13,505 nucleotides of DNA from JBDSLU01 sp039916225. GTDB lineage: Bacteria > Acidobacteriota > Vicinamibacteria > Vicinamibacterales > Vicinamibacteraceae. Shown here one piece after another: positions 6,559 to 13,505 of the stretch (its first letter is position 1; each line of letters begins with the position of its first letter). The stretch lies in the NCBI GenBank assembly GCA_039916225.1, contig JBDSLU010000095.1, positions 1 through 13,505 of the forward strand, read 5' to 3'. The position numbers and the translations under genes were made by a program. The notes under the pieces were generated by a model that worked only from the letters and a program-made list of their open reading frames with translations, had not been told where the DNA came from and ran no database searches.

Positions 6559-7269
6559 GTGCACAAGATCATCGATCTCATCCCGGTCCTGGACGCCGCC
6601 GAAGTGGCCCGTGTCCATGCCGACGTCCAAGCCGCCAAGGCGCGCTGGACACGGCGCGATCCCGTCCACCCGTTCTTCACCCTTGGGGCGGCCAGCTACC
6701 TGGATGCCCGCAAGGGCCAGTTCGCCCACTACCAGGAGCTGGCGCGGGCAGGGAACCCCGAGCTCGACGCGACCTTCGGCTGGGTTCACGAGAAGCTGCG
6801 TCGGGCGGTTTCCGCCGTCGTCGGCTCCGAGGCGCGCTACGACGATCGGCTGGCCCTGCCCGGCTTCCATGTGCACCTGCGCGACCCGGAGCAGGTGATC
6901 CCGCCGGCCAGCATCCATTTCGATCTGCAGTTCGAGTTGATCGACTGGCCGCAGATTGGCGTCGCCGACGGCCGCGAGCAGCTGTCGCTGACGCTGGCCA
7001 TCGCCCTGCCGGCCGAAGGCGGCGGCCTGATGGTGTGGAACATCAACCGGATGCACATCGAGGCGATGACGGACGAGGCGCGCCGCGCCCACATGTCCGC
7101 CAACCGTCACGCGAGCCGCCACCCTTACACGCCCGGTCATCTCGCCGTCCACTCGGGCCACCAGCTCCACCAGATGGCTCCCGCGCACGATCCGCAGCCC
7201 ACCGACGAACGCATCACCATGCAGGCGCACGCGCTGCCGGTCGACGGGCAGTGGGTCATCTACTGGTAA
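6559..7269 (+). CDS. Putative 2-oxoglutarate/Fe(II)-dependent oxygenase-like protein
   Basis: A 236-residue protein from GTG 6559. The second half has the layout of a 2OG-Fe(II) double-stranded beta-helix enzyme: an HxD motif (IHFDLQF, H120 and D122), a strand LSLTLAIALP followed by the Gly-rich turn GGGLMVW, then PGHLAVHSGHQLHQMAP with a distal His (H204, or H201) and Arg 218 in DERITMQAHAL for 2OG binding. These enzymes hydroxylate or otherwise oxidise substrates using O2 and 2-oxoglutarate. The N-terminal 100 residues are helical and family-unspecific. No substrate can be inferred; neighbours are not a recognisable biosynthetic cluster. It has no signal peptide. A hairpin separates it from the gene upstream, and TATCGT at 6524-6529 is a possible -10 box, so it likely forms its own unit. 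The family call rests on motif order alone. Confidence 0.65.
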   Translation: MHKIIDLIPVLDAAEVARVHADVQAAKARWTRRDPVHPFFTLGAASYLDARKGQFAHYQELARAGNPELDATFGWVHEKLRRAVSAVVGSEARYDDRLALPGFHVHLRDPEQVIPPASIHFDLQFELIDWPQIGVADGREQLSLTLAIALPAEGGGLMVWNINRMHIEAMTDEARRAHMSANRHASRHPYTPGHLAVHSGHQLHQMAPAHDPQPTDERITMQAHALPVDGQWVIYW

Positions 7270-7311
7270 AGCCCTCCGCCTCAGCCACGTCACCGCGACC
7301 GCGATTTTCAG

Positions 7312-7373
7312 CGAAACGCACCGCCGCTTCCACACCCGGCGGAGACGACGTTTCGGTAACGCACATTTTTCTT
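7312..7373 (+). terminator. Nested hairpin with trailing T-run after the oxygenase gene
   Basis: An outer stem CGAAACG (7312-7318) / CGTTTCG (7349-7355) encloses an inner stem CCGCCG (7321-7326) / CGGCGG (7337-7342). A run TTTTTCTT (7366-7373) follows after ten further bases. This may end the oxygenase transcript, or be structured leader RNA of the next gene. The gap between stem and T-run is too long for a standard intrinsic terminator. Confidence 0.4.
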
Positions 7374-7403
7374 CGGCGTGACGACGGCACGCGTCGTGCT
7401 CCG

Positions 7404-7419
7404 TGTGCGAATGAGCACA
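7404..7419 (+). promoter_or_regulatory. Operator-like inverted repeat TGTGC-N6-GCACA
   Basis: A perfect five-base inverted repeat with a six-base spacer, 37 bases before ATG 7456 of the LTA-synthase-like gene. Size and symmetry fit a dimeric regulator site, but short repeats of this kind also arise by chance, and no regulator gene adjoins it. Confidence 0.25.
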
Positions 7420-7455
7420 TGCGAGCCGGTGGACGCTGCACGTACGGCGGGACGG

Positions 7456-9531
7456 ATGCACGATAGTCAAGTCGCCGCGGGTGCGCCGACGGCGCCAATC
7501 CCCGCCTCGGCGGACGGCACGGCGGTGCGGTTCCTGGCGCAGGTCCGCCGTTCGGCGCGGCTCGGCTCCGACACGCTGGCCGTGTTCGATGTCTTCGTCG
7601 TCCTCGGCCTGATGGGCGTCTATCTCAAGCTGGCCCTGCTGGCGCCGCAGTGGGGCGCGGTGGCGCGGTTCCTCGGTAAACGACCGGGCGAGCCGCTCGG
7701 GCTGCTGGACCGCGTCGGCTTCTTCGCCAACGACCTCACGCTGAACCTGCTGATTATCCCGCTGGTCGGCACGATCGTCGTCAGCGTCATCTTCCGCGCC
7801 TGGCGGGTGGCTGCAGCGTGCGCAGTCGGTATCGGACTCAGCCTCGCGTATTTCGTCGAGCTGCGCGCCAGCAGCGAGGTGGGGCAGTACATCTCCGGCC
7901 GGATGCTGCGCGATTTCATCGGCTGGTCGTCGACCCATCCCGCTTCGGCGTCCGACTACCTGACGCCAGCGAGCATCCTGAAGCTCGCCATCCTTCTCGT
8001 GGTGCTGGGGACCCTGCTGCTGGCGGCGCGTGGCGCCCGGCGGCTGGCATCCCGCACGGCCCGCATGACGCTGAAGCTGCTGCTGGCGGCCCCCGCCGTC
8101 GTCGCCGTGACGGCTGCGGTCGTGCTCGCGCCGATCGCCTACGCTGTCCGGCTGCCGCAATCACCGCTCAACACGAGCGCTGTGGCGCTTGCCGCCACTA
8201 CCTTGCTGGCTCCCGCGGATGACGCCACTGCCGGCTCGCCGTGGCTGAGCCTGGACGACGCCCTCGGCTCGCTGCGGCAGCTCACGCACACGGCGGCGTT
8301 CGATCGGCACCATGCGCTGGTCGGCCGCGAAGCCGGTTCAGACCTGCTCATCATGATGATGGAGACCGGACCGGCGCAGGCGTTCGAGCTGGGGGAACGC
8401 GGCGCCAGCGCCAGCGCTGTCAGCCGCCTGCGCGCGCACGCGTTGGTCTCGCCGCAGCACTACACCGCCCATCCCTATAGCAGCGATGCGCTGTTCTCAG
8501 TCCTGTCGGGGACGTATCCGCATGGGCGCCGGCTGTTGTTGGAAAGCCTCCCTGACGGTCAGATCAACGGCCTGTTCTCGGGGCTGCCCGCCGACGTCGG
8601 CCTGCGCGGGATCTATCTGCCGAGCCTCTACCAGATCGAGCTGGACGAGCGGATGTATCGCGCCTTCGGTGCGCGGCCGCTCTACGTCGCCGACCGGCAT
8701 CTCGACGATCCGTTGCGGTCGAAAGCCGTGGCGCGCGCCGAGAGCCTGCTGCGCGAGCTTGGCGCCGACCGGATGGAGCCGGGGGTGCGCGACCGCCTGC
8801 GCGGCCTCCTGATCGGTGACCTGCAGGCCCTCGAGCGCGTCAAGGCCGATGTCCGGCAGGCGATTGCCGGCGGCGGCCGCTATGCCGTGATGTTCTTCCC
8901 CGAGATCGGGCACGGCCCCTGGCCGGCGCTGCGGCCGGGTGACGGCGACATCCTGTCGCGCGGGCGCTCGCTGATGGACATCCAGGATGCCTGGTTGAAC
9001 GAACTGCTCGAGGTCGTCGCCACCGGCCGCCGGCTCGACCGCACCGTGGTCGCCGTGACCGCCGACCACGGGCTGCGCACCCGGGCCGAGTATCCGCCGC
9101 TCCGCGTGGGGTTCCTGAACGACGTGATGTTCCGGGTCCCGATGCTGATCCATGCCCCGAACGCGATCGCCACGACGACCGTGCTCGAGGCCCCGACCTC
9201 CCACATCGATCTGGCGCCGACCCTGCTGGCGCTGATGGGAGCTCCCGAAGCTGCCGCCAGGATGCACGGCATTCCGATGTGGCAGCGCACCCGGCAGGAT
9301 CGCCTGTACGTCCTGGCGTCGGCCTACGGCGGCGCCGATGGGTTCCTCGAGAACGGCCGGTTTTACATGCACCAGGCGCTCTCCGGCGCGGTCTACGCCA
9401 ACGACCGGTTTGCCTTCGAGGATGCCAATCAGGTCCGGCCGGGCGATCCGGTCGGGCCCTTCGTCGTCGACGGTCTGGGCAAGGCGAGCGACGGCCAGCA
9501 CGCCCTCGCCTCCCGTCTCCGCGGCCGCTAG
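7456..9531 (+). CDS. LTA-synthase/sulfatase-like membrane enzyme
   Basis: About 691 residues from ATG 7456. The N-terminal third has five hydrophobic helices (for example DVFVVLGLMGVYLKLALL, LNLLIIPLVGTIVVSVIF, AACAVGIGLSLAYF, ILKLAILLVVLGTLLLA, LLLAAPAVVAVTAAVVLAP), the topology of lipoteichoic acid synthases, followed by an extracytoplasmic alkaline-phosphatase-fold domain (PF00884). Probable metal and catalytic residues are E303 (MMMETGP), S342 with S343 (YSSDALFSVLSG), H486 (EIGHGPW), and D537-H538 (TADHG). The family transfers phosphoglycerol or phosphoethanolamine groups onto glycans or lipids at the cell surface, or cleaves sulfate/phosphate esters. In a diderm cell an OpgB-like or surface-lipid modifying role is more likely than true LTA synthesis. 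In LtaS the nucleophile is Thr; here the aligned residue is Ser. The frame extends to 7378, but ATG 7456 is the most plausible start, with weak GGCGGG upstream. Confidence 0.82.
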   Translation: MHDSQVAAGAPTAPIPASADGTAVRFLAQVRRSARLGSDTLAVFDVFVVLGLMGVYLKLALLAPQWGAVARFLGKRPGEPLGLLDRVGFFANDLTLNLLIIPLVGTIVVSVIFRAWRVAAACAVGIGLSLAYFVELRASSEVGQYISGRMLRDFIGWSSTHPASASDYLTPASILKLAILLVVLGTLLLAARGARRLASRTARMTLKLLLAAPAVVAVTAAVVLAPIAYAVRLPQSPLNTSAVALAATTLLAPADDATAGSPWLSLDDALGSLRQLTHTAAFDRHHALVGREAGSDLLIMMMETGPAQAFELGERGASASAVSRLRAHALVSPQHYTAHPYSSDALFSVLSGTYPHGRRLLLESLPDGQINGLFSGLPADVGLRGIYLPSLYQIELDERMYRAFGARPLYVADRHLDDPLRSKAVARAESLLRELGADRMEPGVRDRLRGLLIGDLQALERVKADVRQAIAGGGRYAVMFFPEIGHGPWPALRPGDGDILSRGRSLMDIQDAWLNELLEVVATGRRLDRTVVAVTADHGLRTRAEYPPLRVGFLNDVMFRVPMLIHAPNAIATTTVLEAPTSHIDLAPTLLALMGAPEAAARMHGIPMWQRTRQDRLYVLASAYGGADGFLENGRFYMHQALSGAVYANDRFAFEDANQVRPGDPVGPFVVDGLGKASDGQHALASRLRGR

Positions 9532-9644
9532 GCCCTGCGAGTCCAAACGTCCGCGCCGCCGTCAGGGTGACGCGCGCCACAACCGTGGCACGCGGCTGCC
9601 CTGCTTGGGGTCGGCCCAACCCACAGCCCGGGTAGATTCACCAC

Positions 9645-9692
9645 GTGAACCCCGGCATTACATGTGCATTGGACGAATGCAACCCGAAGTGA
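9645..9692 (+). CDS. Possible 15-codon leader ORF upstream of the sigma-54 regulator
   Basis: GTG 9645 opens a short frame (VNPGITCALDECNPK) ending at TGA 9690-9692. A GGTAGATT box ends six bases before the GTG, the same spacing seen at the starts at 1458 and 1514, so a leaderless small peptide is conceivable. No attenuator structure or amino-acid run points to a function. Very tentative. Confidence 0.15.
   Translation: MNPGITCALDECNPK
9653..9668 (+). promoter_or_regulatory. Sigma-54-like -24/-12 element upstream of the activator gene
   Basis: CGGCATTACATGTGCA keeps the invariant GG and GC with the required ten-base spacing (GG 9654-9655, GC 9666-9667) and matches the consensus TGGCACG-N4-TTGCA at GGCA and TGCA. 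The start point would be near 9679, leaving a leader of about 145 bases before ATG 9823. The downstream gene encodes a sigma-54 activator, so self-regulation is possible. In high-GC DNA a partial match like this can occur by chance. Confidence 0.35.
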
Positions 9693-9810
9693 CCGGAGAT
9701 TGGGCAATGCCCGACCGGCGTGCAGGGGCAGTGGCCCAACGTCTTCCAAACTCTCTACCTCTACCGAGCCAACGATGAGCTGGACACCCGACAGTACGAT
9801 TGCGCAGACC

Positions 9811-9816
9811 GGTGGG
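9811..9816 (+). promoter_or_regulatory. Ribosome binding site favouring start 9823 of the response regulator
   Basis: GGTGGG lies six bases before ATG 9823. The upstream in-frame ATG 9775 has only a weak GAG (9766-9768), and the 16 codons between the two show poorer G/C bias at third positions than the gene body. Confidence 0.4.
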
Positions 9817-9822
9817 TTCACG

Positions 9823-11256
9823 ATGCCTCGGATGGGCGAGCTGGCCCCGACCCCGCTGCGAGTGCTGGTGCTGGACGACGATGTCGACAGCAGCGCCTGG
9901 GTCGCCGTCCTGCTGACCAGCCGTGGCCATACCGTGCGTCAGGTCGCCACCGGCGCCGCCTACCGCGACGCACTGGCCAGCTGGCCGGCCGACGTCGTGC
10001 TCCTCGACATGATCCTGCCCGATGCCGACGGCGTGGAGCTGCTGCACTACACCCGCAGCCACCATCCCGACGTCGAGTCGATCATGATCACCGGCCACGG
10101 CAGCGTCAGCACCGCCGTGCGCGCGATGGCCAGCGGCGCCTTCAGCTTCCTCGAAAAGCCGGTCGACGCCGGCCACCTCTCGGCCCTGCTCGACAAAGTG
10201 GGCGAGCGCGTCGCCCTCGTCCAGGAGAACCGCCGCCTGCAGGCCGCCCTCGAGGGCACGCCGACCTTCCCCAAGCTCGTCGCGCAGAGCGACGTGATGA
10301 AGCAACTGTTCCGCCTGATGAGCGTGGTCGCGCCCACCGACGCGAACGTCCTGATCGTCGGCGAGAACGGCACCGGCAAGGAGCTGATCGCCGAGGCCAT
10401 CCACCAGAACAGCAAGCGGGCGGGGAAGCCGTTCATCCGATTGAACTGCGCCGCCATTCCCGCCGACCTCCTCGAGAGCGAGCTGTTCGGCCACCGCAAG
10501 GGATCGTTCACCGGCGCGATCGCCGACAAGGTCGGTCTGGTCGAGCTCGCCCACGGCGGCTCGCTGCTCCTCGACGAGATCGGCGAGATGGCCCCGGCCC
10601 TCCAGGCCAAGCTGCTCCGCGTGCTCCAGGAGCGCGAGTTCCGGCCGATCGGCGGCACGCGGGCGGTCACCCCCGACTTCCGGCTGATGTGCGCGACCAA
10701 CGTCGATCTCGACTTGGCGCTGTCGAACGGCACGCTGCGCCGCGACCTTTACTTCCGCATCAACACCATCACGCTCACCGTGCCGCCGCTCCGCGAGCGT
10801 CCCGATGACATCCCGCTGCTCGCCGAGCACTTCCGCGTCTCCTGCGCCGACAAGCACGACCGCGAGATCCGGGCCTTCGAGCCCGAGGCGCGCCGGCTGC
10901 TGGTGCGGCACCCCTGGCCGGGCAACGTGCGCGAGCTGGAGCACGTCGTCGAGCGCGCCGTCATCGTCGGTGAGGGCGACCTGATCCGCGTCATCGACCT
11001 GCCGGAAGGCATTCGCATCGGGTCGCCGACGCCGCACACGACGTTCAACATCCCGCCCGATCACACCCTCGCCGAGCTCGAGCGGATGGCGATCGTGCAG
11101 ACGCTGGAGCGAACGCGCTGGAACAAGCGGGCCGCGGCGCACTCACTCGGGATGTATCGGCCGACGCTGTACAGCAAGCTCAAGAAATACAAGATCTGCG
11201 AACCGCGTCCGCGAGCGCCCCGCAAGGGCGATCCGCCGCTGCCCAATGGGGGCTGA
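9823..11256 (+). CDS. NtrC-family sigma-54-dependent response regulator
   Basis: 477 residues from ATG 9823 (493 if ATG 9775 is used). The receiver domain has the acidic pocket LVLDDD, phospho-acceptor D62 in VVLLDMILPD and K112 in FLEKPVD. The AAA+ domain has Walker A GENGTGKE (from residue 180), the sigma-54 contact loop GSFTGA (227-232; GAFTGA in most members, with the essential FTGA kept), Walker B GGSLLLDEIGEM and the arginine-finger region RRDLYFRI. A Fis-type helix-turn-helix, WNKRAAAHSLGMYRPTLYSK, lies near 433-452. Phosphorylation would allow ATP-driven remodelling of sigma-54 RNA polymerase at promoters with upstream sites. The sensor kinase gene starts 51 bases downstream and is its natural partner. 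Target genes cannot be told from the window. Confidence 0.95.
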   Translation: MPRMGELAPTPLRVLVLDDDVDSSAWVAVLLTSRGHTVRQVATGAAYRDALASWPADVVLLDMILPDADGVELLHYTRSHHPDVESIMITGHGSVSTAVRAMASGAFSFLEKPVDAGHLSALLDKVGERVALVQENRRLQAALEGTPTFPKLVAQSDVMKQLFRLMSVVAPTDANVLIVGENGTGKELIAEAIHQNSKRAGKPFIRLNCAAIPADLLESELFGHRKGSFTGAIADKVGLVELAHGGSLLLDEIGEMAPALQAKLLRVLQEREFRPIGGTRAVTPDFRLMCATNVDLDLALSNGTLRRDLYFRINTITLTVPPLRERPDDIPLLAEHFRVSCADKHDREIRAFEPEARRLLVRHPWPGNVRELEHVVERAVIVGEGDLIRVIDLPEGIRIGSPTPHTTFNIPPDHTLAELERMAIVQTLERTRWNKRAAAHSLGMYRPTLYSKLKKYKICEPRPRAPRKGDPPLPNGG

Positions 11257-11295
11257 CCCGCGGCACTGGGCGATCAGCGGACGGACCGGGACTCA

Positions 11296-11303
11296 GAAAG
11301 AGG
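11296..11303 (+). promoter_or_regulatory. Ribosome binding site of the hybrid kinase gene
   Basis: GAAAGAGG lies four bases before ATG 11308 and only one base before the alternative GTG 11305, so ATG 11308 is the better start. Confidence 0.55.
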
Positions 11304-11307
11304 CGTG

Positions 11308-13398
11308 ATGCACGCGGCGAACCATGCGATAGCGGTGTGTCACAGCCTGGCTCTGGCCATCGGCGGCACCCGGACGGTGGACGAGATTTACCAGACCGCC
11401 CTGGACGCATTGACGACGGGGCTGGGGGTATCCCGCGCCTCGATTCTGCTGTTCGACTCGACCGGGGATATGCGTTTCACGGCCTGGCGCGGGCTCTCCG
11501 AGACCTACCGCCAGGCGGTCGAAGGTCATTCGCCGTGGAGCGCCGACGCCGTCGGCCCGCAGCCGATCGTCGTCCCCGACGTCACCAAGGACGCGTCACT
11601 GGCGCGGTTCCTGCCGATCATCCAGGCGGAGGGCATCGCCGGGATGGCCTTCATCCCACTCGTCAGCCTGGGCCGCGTCATCGGCAAGTTCATGGTCTAC
11701 CTGGACGAGCCGCGCGAGCTGAGCGACGACGACCTGCAGCTGGCGGCGGTGATCGCCGCGCACGTGGCGTTCGCCGTCGAGCGCACCCGCGCCGAGGGGC
11801 AGGCGCGCCGGAGTGAAGCGAGCCTGCGTTACGTGCTCGATGCCGCCGCGCTCGGTACCTGGGATTGGGATCTGACCCGGCAGACCGTGCAATGGTCGGA
11901 GAACATCGAGCGGCTGCACGGCGTGCCGGCCGGCACCTTCGACAGCACCTTTGCCAGCTACGAACGCCGCATCCATCCCGACGACCGCGACCGGGTGATG
12001 GCTTCGCTGCGTCACGCCATCACCGAAGGCACGCCGCACGACGTCGAGTACCGGATGGTGGCGCCCGACGGCACCGAGCGCTGGGTGGAAGGCAAAGGGC
12101 ACGTCGACATGGAGGCCGGCCGGGCCGTTCGCATGAGTGGTGTCTGCATGATCGTGACACCGCGCAAGGAGGCCGAGCACGCCCGCCTGGCGTCAGCTGA
12201 AGAGGCGAGCCGGCTGAAGGACGACTTCCTGGCCACGCTGTCGCACGAACTGCGCACGCCCCTCAACGCCATCCTCGGCTGGGTGCAGATGCTCCTCGCC
12301 GGCACGCTGCCGGCCGACCGCGCCCGGCAGGCGATCGACATCATCGGCCGCAACGCCAAGGCCCAGGCCCAGCTGATCGAGGACATCCTCGACATCTCGC
12401 GCATCATCACCGGCAAGCTGGAGATCGAGACGCAGATCGTCTCGGTGCCGCACCTGATGGACGCCGTGGTCGGCGCGGCGCTGCCCGCGGCGCGGGCCAA
12501 GCAGATCACGATCAGCAAGCACGTGCCCGACGGGATGCCGCCGATCGACGGCGATCCCAAGCGCCTGCACCAGGTGCTCGCCAGCGTCATCGCCAACGCC
12601 ATCCAGTTCACGCCGGAGAAGGGCACCGTCGACATCCGCGCCGTCGCCGATAGCGACGCCATCGAGATCACGGTCCGCGACTCCGGGGCCGGTATCCCCG
12701 TCGAGTTCCTGCCGCATGTCTTCGACCGGTTCCGGCAGGCCGACAGCCGCGCCACGCGGCGGCACGGCGGGCTTGGCCTCGGCCTGGCTATCGCCCAGCA
12801 CGTGCTCGAGCAGCACCGCGGGCAGATCCGCGCCGACAGCGACGGCCCCGGGCTGGGGACCACCATCACGATGCGCCTGCCCTCGCGCGCGATGCCGCAG
12901 GGACAGACCGTGATCCCGATGGCGGCCACGCACGGCGGACTGGCCTTGCGCCTCGACGGCGCCAAAGTGGTGGTGGTCGACGACCAGCGCGATTCCTGCG
13001 AGCTGCTGGCGGCGCTGTTCGAGCAGTGCGGCGCGCACGTGGTGCAGTGCGCCAACGCGCCCGCGGCGCTCTCGACGCTGCTGTCGTCGTCGGTGCAGCT
13101 GCTCGTCGCCGACATCGCGATGCCCGACGTCGATGGCTACGACCTCATTCGCCAGGTGCGCCAGATCGACGCGCGCATCCCGGCAGTGGCCGTCACCGCC
13201 TACGCCTATCCGCAGGATCGGCTGAAGGCGCTCGCCGCCGGGTTTACCGCCTACTGCTCCAAGCCCATCGACGCGACGCACTTCCTCCGCATCGTCCGCA
13301 ACGTGATGCTCTCGTCGGAGCTCTCGGCCCCGACGCCGGTCGACCGCGCCCCCGCGTCAGTGGTCGAAAAGCTCCGCCAGCCCAACCGCGCCCGCTGA
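11308..13398 (+). CDS. Soluble GAF-PAS hybrid sensor histidine kinase with C-terminal receiver
   Basis: 696 residues without membrane helices, so a cytoplasmic sensor. Domain order: GAF (about 15-155), PAS of the PAS_3 type (about 170-285; LGTWDWDL ... RIHPDDRDRV), HisKA with phospho-His H313 in LSHELRTPLNAILGW, HATPase with N-box VIANAIQFTPEKG, G1 DSGAGIP and G2 GGLGLGLAIA, then a receiver (about 550-665) with VVVDDQ, D602 in LLVADIAMPD and K652 in YCSKPID. GAF and PAS parts would bind a small ligand or cofactor that cannot be predicted. Being hybrid, it can phosphorylate its own receiver; no HPt domain is encoded here to pass phosphate on to the sigma-54 regulator, so transfer may go directly from H313, with D602 as a competing sink. 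It follows the regulator gene by 51 bases and very likely shares its operon. Confidence 0.94.
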   Translation: MHAANHAIAVCHSLALAIGGTRTVDEIYQTALDALTTGLGVSRASILLFDSTGDMRFTAWRGLSETYRQAVEGHSPWSADAVGPQPIVVPDVTKDASLARFLPIIQAEGIAGMAFIPLVSLGRVIGKFMVYLDEPRELSDDDLQLAAVIAAHVAFAVERTRAEGQARRSEASLRYVLDAAALGTWDWDLTRQTVQWSENIERLHGVPAGTFDSTFASYERRIHPDDRDRVMASLRHAITEGTPHDVEYRMVAPDGTERWVEGKGHVDMEAGRAVRMSGVCMIVTPRKEAEHARLASAEEASRLKDDFLATLSHELRTPLNAILGWVQMLLAGTLPADRARQAIDIIGRNAKAQAQLIEDILDISRIITGKLEIETQIVSVPHLMDAVVGAALPAARAKQITISKHVPDGMPPIDGDPKRLHQVLASVIANAIQFTPEKGTVDIRAVADSDAIEITVRDSGAGIPVEFLPHVFDRFRQADSRATRRHGGLGLGLAIAQHVLEQHRGQIRADSDGPGLGTTITMRLPSRAMPQGQTVIPMAATHGGLALRLDGAKVVVVDDQRDSCELLAALFEQCGAHVVQCANAPAALSTLLSSSVQLLVADIAMPDVDGYDLIRQVRQIDARIPAVAVTAYAYPQDRLKALAAGFTAYCSKPIDATHFLRIVRNVMLSSELSAPTPVDRAPASVVEKLRQPNRAR

Positions 13399-13426
13399 TC
13401 GGCTGCTCGCACCGATCAGTCGGTGC
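13396..13426 (+). terminator. Two overlapping hairpins at the end of the two-component operon
   Basis: TGATCGG (13396-13402) pairs with CCGATCA (13412-13418), and GCACCGA (13409-13415) pairs with TCGGTGC (13420-13426) around a TCAG loop. Both stems are perfect seven-mers and exclude each other. The first includes the kinase stop codon. The second, followed by CTCCTCTT, is the better terminator and could work for both strands if the gene at the right edge converges. Confidence 0.55.
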
Positions 13427-13452
13427 GCTCCTCTTGAGCGCGCCGTCCCCCA

Positions 13453-13505
13453 TCAGCCGAGGTCCCGGCCGCCGCGTTGCTCGCCAGCGACCTCGTCGGC
13501 GGTTG
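13453..13505 (-). CDS. Possible C-terminal end of a minus-strand gene (partial)
   Basis: Reading leftward from the right edge, one frame gives TADEVAGEQRGGRDLG and stops at 13455-13453. Fourteen of its sixteen codons end in G or C, and a convergent arrangement would fit the hairpins just before it. Sixteen residues are too few to name a family, and the frame could be chance. Confidence 0.25.
   Translation of the reverse strand, partial: TADEVAGEQRGGRDLG

Noticed and set aside
6556..8160. A 534-codon minus-strand frame spanning the oxygenase and the start of the membrane enzyme
   Set aside because: It crosses two genes and an intergenic gap, is Arg/Asp/His-rich and has no recognisable fold.
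9586..9599. TGGCACG followed by TGC, resembling a sigma-54 promoter
   Set aside because: The GG to GC spacing is nine bases rather than ten, which sigma-54 does not tolerate. The element at 9653-9668 has correct spacing.
9658..11142. A 494-codon minus-strand frame opposite the response regulator
   Set aside because: Shadow of the regulator codons; no motif, and the plus strand is unmistakable.
12193..13281. Minus-strand frames opposite the hybrid kinase
   Set aside because: Arg/Gly/Asp/Val-rich shadow sequence covering a gene with all histidine kinase motifs.
1..13505. Search for tRNA, rRNA, CRISPR arrays, insertion sequences, phage or integrase genes
   Set aside because: Nothing seen: no cloverleaf, no regularly spaced repeats, no transposase or integrase motifs, and no obvious change in base composition marking an island.

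Overview
The window is high-GC DNA (clearly above 60% G+C, strong G/C preference at third codon positions) with short intergenic gaps and genes on both strands. No tRNA, rRNA, CRISPR array, insertion sequence or integrase is visible. The gene mix (tail of an outer-membrane beta-barrel receptor, a soluble Ser/Thr kinase fused to TolB-like and TPR regions, a DUF1569 protein, a sigma-54 regulator paired with a GAF-PAS hybrid histidine kinase) suggests a diderm soil or freshwater bacterium. Acidobacteriota, perhaps the Vicinamibacteria side, is my best guess; this is inferred from gene style, not from a marker gene.

Layout: 1-175 is the 3' end of a TonB-dependent-receptor-like gene followed by a strong hairpin. 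A secreted esterase (minus, 289-1458) diverges from a two-gene unit: a WapI-immunity-like protein (1514-1990) and CutC (1998-2708). CutC converges on a BLUF blue-light photoreceptor (minus, 2728-3147). Just upstream of the BLUF gene, on the same strand, lies a small two-helix membrane protein (3209-3469). Divergent from that is a large Ser/Thr kinase (about 3663-6005), whose stop overlaps the start of a DUF1569/DinB-like protein (6002-6460). Then follow a putative 2OG-Fe(II) oxygenase (6559-7269), a five-helix LTA-synthase/sulfatase-like membrane enzyme (7456-9531), an NtrC-type sigma-54 activator (9823-11256) and a hybrid sensor kinase (11308-13398). A double hairpin closes the cluster. The last 53 bases may hold the end of a convergent minus-strand gene.

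Functionally the window is rich in signalling: a light sensor, a Ser/Thr kinase, and a histidine kinase/response regulator pair that probably act together. A sigma-54-like -24/-12 element lies upstream of the activator. The envelope is represented by the receptor, the esterase, the small membrane protein and the alkaline-phosphatase-fold transferase. I see no clear undescribed multi-gene system. The best leads are the Ser-for-Thr nucleophile in the LTA-synthase-like enzyme, the orphan immunity-like gene, the unassigned oxygenase, the kinase-DUF1569 coupling and the BLUF/membrane-protein pair.
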